A stretch of 5,817 nucleotides of DNA from Porticoccaceae bacterium (GTDB lineage: Bacteria; Pseudomonadota; Gammaproteobacteria; Pseudomonadales; Porticoccaceae): the NCBI GenBank assembly GCA_030590275.1, contig JAUUYV010000135.1, positions 1 to 5,817 of the forward strand. Reading direction: 5' to 3'. A model generated the notes under the pieces. That model did no database searches and was not told where the DNA came from. It saw only the letters and a list, made by a program, of their open reading frames with translations. Below are positions 5,806 through 5,817 of the stretch, piece by piece. Within the stretch, counting starts at the first letter, position 1, and each line of letters begins with the position of its first letter. Both the position numbers and the translations under genes were made by a program.

Positions 5806-5817
5806 AATATAGAGATA

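Noticed and set aside
1..5817. CRISPR array, tRNA, rRNA, insertion sequence or prophage gene
   Set aside because: No regularly spaced repeats, cloverleaf-like segments, transposase motifs or terminal inverted repeats were seen; nearly all of the window is accounted for by conserved genes.

Overview
The window reads as a conserved housekeeping stretch of a gammaproteobacterial chromosome. The order lon, hupB, ppiD, followed by an mltD-type lytic transglycosylase next to a small SAM-methyltransferase of the YafS type, matches (from memory) the general neighbourhood in Pseudomonas and related non-enteric gammaproteobacteria. The moderate base composition and frequent AT-rich codons look less GC-rich than Pseudomonas itself, so a marine relative (for example Cellvibrionales-like) is possible. 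That placement is inference. I see no mobile element, CRISPR array, tRNA, rRNA or phage gene.

Layout. 1-579 (+) is the 3' end of lon, the ATP-dependent protease, with both catalytic dyad residues present and a long acidic/Ser-rich tail. 580-802 is a non-coding leader with a very good sigma70-type promoter (TTGACC, 17 bp, TATAAA) and several short direct repeats. 803-1075 (+) is hupB, the nucleoid protein HU-beta, starting at GTG. A strong intrinsic terminator sits at 1103-1130. 1158-3050 (+) is ppiD, a membrane-anchored periplasmic parvulin-type chaperone. 3033-4691 (-) is an mltD-like lipoprotein murein transglycosylase with three LysM domains; its 3' end overlaps the 3' end of ppiD by 18 bp. 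4692-4980 is a divergent intergenic region with one perfect short inverted repeat. 4981-5805 (+) is a class I SAM-dependent methyltransferase of unknown substrate, probably with a TTG start. The last 12 bases are unassigned.

How the genes relate. lon, hupB and ppiD are linked in many gammaproteobacteria. Lon degrades damaged and regulatory proteins in the cytoplasm, HU organises the nucleoid, and PpiD assists proteins emerging from the Sec translocon on the periplasmic side. MltD cleaves peptidoglycan glycan strands from the outer membrane. The gene usually found next to mltD, gloB (glyoxalase II), is absent here.

I did not find a convincing undescribed system. The points most worth a second look are a four-unit 21-bp in-frame tandem repeat in the MltD linker, the tail-to-tail overlap of ppiD and mltD, a terminator placed just 27 bp before ppiD, and a PpiD parvulin domain that seems to keep active-site-like histidines.
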